Part shown: positions 63,947-64,000 of the stretch, in pieces
Layout of the letters: each line of letters starts with the position of its first letter
Position numbering within the stretch: position 1 is the stretch's first letter
Assembly: GCF_008806385.1 (NCBI RefSeq)
Contig: NZ_VZZK01000002.1
Coordinates: forward strand, 248,001 to 312,000
Direction: 5' to 3'
From: Methylobacterium soli
GTDB taxonomy: Bacteria > Pseudomonadota > Alphaproteobacteria > Rhizobiales > Beijerinckiaceae
Length of the DNA stretch: 64,000 nucleotides
Made by a program: the position numbers and the translations under genes
The notes under the pieces: model-generated
What the model saw: only the letters and a program-made list of their open reading frames with translations
Databases searched by the model: none
What the model was told of the DNA's origin: nothing

Positions 63947-64000
63947 CGGGCGCGATTTCGCGCGGGTCCGGGGGCGGCATGGCAGGGGCAGCCTCAGGCA

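Overview
The window reads as a chromosomal segment of a GC-rich alphaproteobacterium of the order Hyphomicrobiales, most likely Methylobacterium/Methylorubrum or a close relative. This is inferred from gene content and was not tested by database search. The pointers are the very GC-rich coding sequence, the alphaproteobacterial DUF families (DUF2336, DUF1289, DUF1491, DUF6894), the hemD - mitofilin-like - hemY block, several PleC/DivJ-type kinases, a soluble MCP-PilZ protein, and intergenic palindromes of the type scattered through these genomes.

Layout. 0-5 kb: an Lrp/AsnC regulator, assimilatory sulfite reductase cysJ-cysI, and a 65-aa protein ending in a clear terminator. 5-13 kb: a frameshifted MCP-PilZ gene, an SDR divergent from a TetR regulator with a leaderless-type promoter, DUF1330, pyrF, a uracil-DNA glycosylase family gene, and a Tat-exported two-subunit molybdenum hydroxylase. 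13-19 kb: a membrane histidine kinase, divergent cobT/cobS of cobalamin assembly, DUF1289, a membrane aspartic protease, and dusA. 19-23.8 kb: a gene-poor stretch of small hypothetical genes around a tRNA-Ser(GGA), with an AT-rich patch; this is the most island-like part. 23.9-29.2 kb: an HME-RND heavy-metal efflux pair (czcB, czcA) with a small Cys/His-rich exported protein. 29.3-39.5 kb: a small conserved protein, a PglK-like ABC exporter fused closely to asparagine synthase, aldose 1-epimerase, hemD, a mitofilin-like protein and hemY. 39.5-46.6 kb: a cluster of palindromic repeats, DUF2336, an orphan cydB with a DUF2474 small subunit, a DivJ-like kinase, a peptidoglycan-binding protein, DUF3291 and a small HTH protein. 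46.7-52.9 kb: cytochrome c, DUF1491, dgcN-dgcA (D-glutamate use via N-acetylation), maleylacetoacetate isomerase, type II NADH dehydrogenase, and an EthD-like protein. 52.9-57.7 kb: a large hybrid kinase and an O-antigen ligase-type protein. 57.8-63.9 kb: a COG0523 metallochaperone GTPase divergent from a second HME-RND pair.

Themes. Metal handling recurs (two HME-RND systems without an outer-membrane partner, a His-rich adaptor, a Cys/His-rich small protein, a COG0523 GTPase). Tetrapyrrole chemistry recurs (siroheme-dependent CysI, CobT/CobS, HemD, HemY). Several proteins carry in-frame short tandem repeats near their N-termini, some of which multiply possible start codons. I found no complete unknown defence or mobile system. 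The strongest unexplained signals are the G8-tract frameshift in the MCP, paired TTGCA-N-TGCAA palindromes flanking cysJI, concentric palindromes before the tRNA-Ser, a perfect inverted repeat over the DUF2336 start, three 16-bp repeats before ndh, and the cydB-DUF2474 pair without cydA.
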